Assembly: GCF_020640915.1 (NCBI RefSeq) | Contig: NZ_JADWDC010000040.1 | Span: forward strand, 1 to 37,106 | DNA length: 37,106 nucleotides | From: Waterburya agarophytonicola KI4 | GTDB lineage: Bacteria; Cyanobacteriota; Cyanobacteriia; Cyanobacteriales; Xenococcaceae | Direction: 5' to 3' | Shown: positions 33,998-37,106 of the stretch, piece by piece | How the letters are laid out: each line of letters starts with the position of its first letter | Numbering within the stretch: the stretch's first letter is position 1 | Made by a program: the position numbers and the translations under genes | The notes under the pieces: generated by a model | Databases searched by the model: none | Seen by the model: the letters and a program-made list of their open reading frames with translations, nothing else | What the model was told of the DNA's origin: nothing

Positions 33998-34360
33998 ATG
34001 ATGTCGATCGCTCTATACGGAATACCTAATTGTGGAACTTGCAAAAAAGCAATTAAATGGTTGGAAGAGAATAATGTTGACTATGAATTTATTAATACCA
34101 AAGATAATCCTCCTCAAGAAAAAGCGATCGCATCTTGGGTAGCAGCTTTGGGTAATAAGCCCCTGCGGAATACATCAGGTAAATCTTATCGGGCGATCGG
34201 CGAGGAGAAGAAAACTTGGAGTGACGAACAATGGGTGAAAGCTTTTAGCGAAGATGCAATGTTGCTCAAACGCCCTTTGTTTGTGAAAGATGACAAAGCG
34301 ATATTAGTCGGTTTTCGAGCTAAGGAAGAAGAAATTAAAGAAAAACTAGGTGTCGCTTAA
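33998..34360 (+). CDS. ArsC/Spx family protein
   Basis: A 120-residue thioredoxin-fold protein with the CGTC pair (C13 and C16 in PNCGTCKK) near the N-terminus. RNTSGKSYR and a final PLFVKDDKAILVGFRAKEE match the ArsC/Spx/YffB family. It lacks the typical ArsC C-terminal lobe of a bona fide arsenate reductase with known partners, so redox chaperone-like YffB/Spx activity is as likely. Tandem ATGs at 33998/34001 make the exact start ambiguous by one codon. It is probably co-transcribed with the 2OG oxygenase. Confidence 0.87.
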   Translation: MMSIALYGIPNCGTCKKAIKWLEENNVDYEFINTKDNPPQEKAIASWVAALGNKPLRNTSGKSYRAIGEEKKTWSDEQWVKAFSEDAMLLKRPLFVKDDKAILVGFRAKEEEIKEKLGVA

Positions 34361-34453
34361 TCGATTATGGGATTAACTTACTCAGAAACATTATTATAAT
34401 TTTTTTGATAAACTTAGTTTTTGAACTTAGTCTGTTAAAGCGACACAGATAAA

Positions 34454-34687
34454 CTAAGCCAGCAGCAAATTGATGCAATAAGCGATCGCTTCATTAATAA
34501 ACTTACTTTGTAACTGAGGAAAATCTGGTTTATTTTTGGCTATTTCGTTGAGGGTTTTCAGGGCATATAATTTCTTAGTTCTAGTTTGTTTGACTTTATA
34601 GGTCACGCCAAAACCACCGCTTCCCAACAACTGCTCGACTAAATATTTGCCGTTATTTAGTTCGTCGCCCTTTTTCCAATAGCCCAT
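34454..34687 (-). pseudogene. Hanks-type Ser/Thr kinase fragment, N-lobe only
   Basis: Seventy-seven residues with the glycine loop LLGSGGFGVTY and the ATP-binding Lys in YALKTL, then the start of the C-helix (KFINEA). A full kinase needs about 200 more residues including HRD and DFG, which do not follow. The frame ends in AYCINLLLA and the bases beyond it have no kinase coding in any frame I read. It is almost surely a truncated remnant rather than an active kinase. Confidence 0.7.
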
Positions 34688-34786
34688 CTAAATGTTGTCT
34701 TACAGTTGACAGATGTTTTACTAGGTACAGATGAACATTCCAACCCATGAAGTAAAGAAAATCAAATCTACAAAACTATTTCTTAT

Positions 34787-35476
34787 TTATTTTCCCCTAC
34801 TGCGATAAAAATGATTTAATTTGTGAAGAGAAATTCCTAAATGATAACCAATGATAATTAATTGATTGATCAAAGTAGTGCGCCAAACTCCTAGTTTTTG
34901 CCAACGCCTACCCGAAGTAATAACCTTATCGGATGCGATCGCAATTTTTCCTTGGCGTTTGAGTCGTTGAATCAATTCAAAGTCTTCCATAATTGGCAGA
35001 TCCCGAAATCCACCAAGATCGATAAAAGTTTGTTTGGTAATAAAAATTGCTTGATCGCCATAGGGAAGAGATAATAAATGCGATCGCACCTTGACTAACA
35101 TCTCAACCCAACGCAGAGATCTATCTTCTCCTTCAATAGCCAATTCAAATGCCCCTGCAATCACTTTTGGCTGTTGTAAGGTTTCAACGATCGACTCCAT
35201 AAAGCGATCGGGTAATTTAGTATCGATATGGAGAAACAATAGTATATCCCCGCCAGCAATTTTTGCTCCTGCATTCATCTGCGCCGATCTTCCTCCCGAA
35301 ACAGTCATGGTGTTCGCACCCATCGATCGCGCGATCGAAACAGTGTTATCTTTACTTCCTCCATCAACCACAATTATTTCCAGATCGCCATGAGATAAAA
35401 GCTTAGCTAAAGTTGGTTGAATAATTTCAGCTTCGTTCAGAACTGGGATAATAATGCTTATAGTATATTGAGCCAT
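34787..35476 (-). CDS. Family 2 glycosyltransferase, TIGR04283-like
   Basis: A 229-residue GT-A glycosyltransferase. The N-terminus SIIIPVLNEAEIIQPTL and IIVVDGGSKDNT are GT2 segments. FLHIDTKLP takes the place of the metal-binding DxD. GGFRDLPIMEDFELIQRLKRQG is the acceptor-side motif. The whole fits the TIGR04283 family, named for arsenosugar biosynthesis, as I recall it. There is no N-terminal signal and only a weak C-terminal hydrophobic segment. The ATG at 35474-35476 is only 8 bases from the start of the divergent lumenal-type gene, so the promoters must overlap the coding regions. The sugar donor and acceptor are unknown. Confidence 0.85.
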   Translation of the reverse strand: MAQYTISIIIPVLNEAEIIQPTLAKLLSHGDLEIIVVDGGSKDNTVSIARSMGANTMTVSGGRSAQMNAGAKIAGGDILLFLHIDTKLPDRFMESIVETLQQPKVIAGAFELAIEGEDRSLRWVEMLVKVRSHLLSLPYGDQAIFITKQTFIDLGGFRDLPIMEDFELIQRLKRQGKIAIASDKVITSGRRWQKLGVWRTTLINQLIIIGYHLGISLHKLNHFYRSRGK

Positions 35477-35484
35477 ATTGAAGA

Positions 35485-36309
35485 ATGAGGGAAAAAGTAA
35501 CTCTTAATTATCAACCATCAACTATCAAAGACAAACTATCTCAGGTTTTGCTAGTTTTCTTGATACTGTTTAGTTTTTCCTCTTCCGCAGTTGCAGCAAC
35601 CATACAAGAACGTATTCAGCAATATCCTCAGTGGAATAGTAAACCATCGGTACAGCTTGCCCAAGGAGACTTAGAATATCCTGAATGGATGGCGGGAACG
35701 TGGAATGTAGAAAGTACTTTAATCGAGAAAATAGCCCCTTTGGCACCCGATATAGTTAGTCCTGGGTTTGAAGATAATGATGATTATATCGATAAAGCGA
35801 TCGCTTTTCAGGTAAGATTTGGCAAAGAATATTTTACTCCTCCGACTGGATTATTATCAGTATTTAAGTCATCTCAACCTATTGTGGTAGCAGATCGAGG
35901 ATTTAACGGTCAGAATATTGCAGAAACATATTTGGGAGAAGATAATGTTTATCGAGTAAAAACTGACCCCGATAACCCCAATCAACAGATTACTTTTTTA
36001 CGCGGTGAAAGAAAGCTGATTTCTAAAGTAACAGGGCGGAGTAGAGAAATGCCTAGCGATAAAGAGTTTATTGCTACCGAAGTTACTCAGCAATTATTTA
36101 GATCTCCCGAGAGGCTTTATCTTAATGAAGTTGAAACTACTTCTGATTATCATCTATTAGATTCGGGCAATATAGAAGCAGAACAGATTACGGCTATCTA
36201 TCTTTCCCCTCAAGATCCAGACTATTTTACCGCAGGCGATCGACCAGTGGCTTTATATCGGTATCATTTATCGTTGAACACAAGAAAATCACTCACCTTG
36301 AACAAGTGA
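35485..36309 (+). CDS. Putative lumenal or exported DUF6816 protein
   Basis: A 274-residue protein with an N-terminal signal-like segment (about 20-38, VLLVFLILFSFSSSAVAA). The mature part has LEYPEWMAGTWNVESTLIEKIAPLAPDIVSPGFE and later FLRGERKLISKVTGRSREMP, which match DUF6816, a family I recall from cyanobacteria and plastids. The fold is probably a lipocalin-like barrel (WMAGTWNV start, many strands). The role is unknown; a thylakoid lumen or envelope location is an inference from the signal and the phylogenetic range. It is divergent from the glycosyltransferase. Confidence 0.7.
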   Translation: MREKVTLNYQPSTIKDKLSQVLLVFLILFSFSSSAVAATIQERIQQYPQWNSKPSVQLAQGDLEYPEWMAGTWNVESTLIEKIAPLAPDIVSPGFEDNDDYIDKAIAFQVRFGKEYFTPPTGLLSVFKSSQPIVVADRGFNGQNIAETYLGEDNVYRVKTDPDNPNQQITFLRGERKLISKVTGRSREMPSDKEFIATEVTQQLFRSPERLYLNEVETTSDYHLLDSGNIEAEQITAIYLSPQDPDYFTAGDRPVALYRYHLSLNTRKSLTLNK

Positions 36310-36337
36310 GCGATCGCCGATCAATATTCTGAAGAAA

Positions 36338-37106
36338 TTAGAACAAATAAAATTTGGCTGATATTGCGGAGGTTATTGTTAACAAAATTCCCAAAAAAAT
36401 TATCGTCCAGTTTTTATAAGTACCCGAAGTACTGGTTTTAGTGACTAATGATATTTGTTCTTCTAGTTGCGATCGCAAGCTTTCAATCAGGCTATTTTGT
36501 TCGTTACTCTGGAGATCTAATAAGTTATTGTTTTGCTTTTCTTTGTCTAATTGCTGATTTAGTTGTTCAATTAAGATCGAGTTTTCACTAATTTTGCGAC
36601 TTAAATCGCTATTTTTAGCATTCTCTTGTTCTAATTGATTGATTTTTTGTTCTTTTTCTGATTTTACTTGTTCTAATTGTCTATTGGCTCGATCTATTGT
36701 TTGTTCTTTGTCGGTTATTTTTTGATTTAATTGTGTTATCTGTTGTTCTAAGTCTTGAGTGATTTGGTTTTGTTCTTTTATTTGAACTTTCTGCTGTTGG
36801 ATTTGCTGTTCTAAATTAGTTATTTGTCCTTTCTGCTTGGATAGCTGGCTATTATTTGTCCGACTTTCTGCTTGAAGGCGATCTAGATCCCGTTGTCGCT
36901 GCTGAATCTCTTCTCTTAATACACTCAATTGCTGTTGAGCATCTGTTACTTGTACCTGAAGATTTTGCTTGTTTTTTTCTGCATCATTTAACTGTTGCTG
37001 AAGTTGACTTAATATCTCTTCTTTTTCGGCTACTTGCTGTTGGGCATTCTTGCGATCGCCATTGGCATCATTTAACTGTTGTTGGAGTTGATTTAATGCT
37101 TCTTCT
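36338..37106 (-). CDS. Tail-anchored coiled-coil protein, 5' end outside window
   Basis: A frame open to the window edge: codons from 37105 run without a stop into the segment starting at 36928. The visible 256 residues are a long Gln/Glu/Leu-rich coiled coil with QLQQQLNDA repeated (near 37040-37095 and 36985-37010) and strict Q.L..Q heptads. One transmembrane helix follows near the C-terminus (WTIIFLGILLTITSAISAKFY). It is probably a membrane-anchored filament or scaffold; a chemoreceptor or envelope-spanning role cannot be separated. The start is outside the window; the TTG at 36926-36928 is not a convincing start. The gene is convergent with the DUF6816 gene, ending 28 bases away. Confidence 0.8.
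   Translation of the reverse strand, partial: EEALNQLQQQLNDANGDRKNAQQQVAEKEEILSQLQQQLNDAEKNKQNLQVQVTDAQQQLSVLREEIQQRQRDLDRLQAESRTNNSQLSKQKGQITNLEQQIQQQKVQIKEQNQITQDLEQQITQLNQKITDKEQTIDRANRQLEQVKSEKEQKINQLEQENAKNSDLSRKISENSILIEQLNQQLDKEKQNNNLLDLQSNEQNSLIESLRSQLEEQISLVTKTSTSGTYKNWTIIFLGILLTITSAISAKFYLF

Overview
The window reads as a chromosomal segment of a low-GC cyanobacterium. The palindrome GCGATCGC (HIP1) recurs throughout. The gene set is cyanobacterial: an adjacent gamma-tocopherol methyltransferase and 4-hydroxyphenylpyruvate dioxygenase pair, a CcdA-type thiol transporter, MnmA, GltX and MutL of cyanobacterial type, a REC-TPR response regulator and several cyanobacteria-specific hypothetical families. 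Gene content and base composition would fit a unicellular or Pleurocapsa-group species, but I cannot fix the genus. I saw no rRNA, tRNA, CRISPR array or complete insertion sequence.

Layout. 1-0.5 kb: decayed DNA, with a truncated ExoD gene and a short ORF that may be a transposase remnant. 0.8-4.8 kb: a minus-strand run of sulfatase, membrane PAS/HAMP histidine kinase and REC-TPR response regulator. 5.2-9.5 kb, plus strand: a CPA2 antiporter with a C-terminal Usp domain, a small secreted protein and homoserine dehydrogenase. 9.6-11.6 kb, minus strand: phosphohexomutase and a small SRPBCC-like protein. 11.8-12.5 kb: ccdA. 12.6-13.9 kb: an overlapping two-gene cassette (DUF6978-like, then DUF1828/DUF1829) that looks accessory. 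14.0-16.0 kb: lpdA and a secreted SPOR-like protein. 16.4-18.9 kb: mnmA, a small membrane protein and a DUF3616 protein, tightly spaced. 19.0-21.0 kb: the tocopherol pair. 21.0-23.1 kb: LemA and a TPR-DUF3137 membrane protein. 23.1-26.6 kb: a one-module NRPS-like enzyme. 26.8-30.2 kb: mutL and gltX. 30.3-32.9 kb: a metal-response locus with a MerR regulator, a Tat-exported multicopper oxidase and a DUF411 protein. 33.0-34.4 kb: a 2OG-Fe(II) oxygenase and an ArsC/Spx-like protein. 34.4-37.1 kb: a kinase fragment, a TIGR04283-type glycosyltransferase, a putative lumenal DUF6816 protein and a tail-anchored coiled-coil protein that runs off the window.

How the genes work together. The clearest regulatory unit is the metal locus. 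Near-identical MerR-type promoters (TTGACT, 20-bp spacer, dyad centre 13.5 bp from the first base of the -35) precede both merR and the DUF411-multicopper oxidase operon, so the regulator probably controls itself and that operon. The tocopherol pair supplies the homogentisate head group and the last methylation of tocopherol synthesis. The most unusual protein is the NRPS-like enzyme. Its condensation domain lacks the catalytic half, its adenylation domain lacks the Asp that normally binds the amino group, and a four-fold 24-bp repeat is built in frame into the adenylation domain. The least understood system is the DUF6978/DUF1828-DUF1829 cassette.
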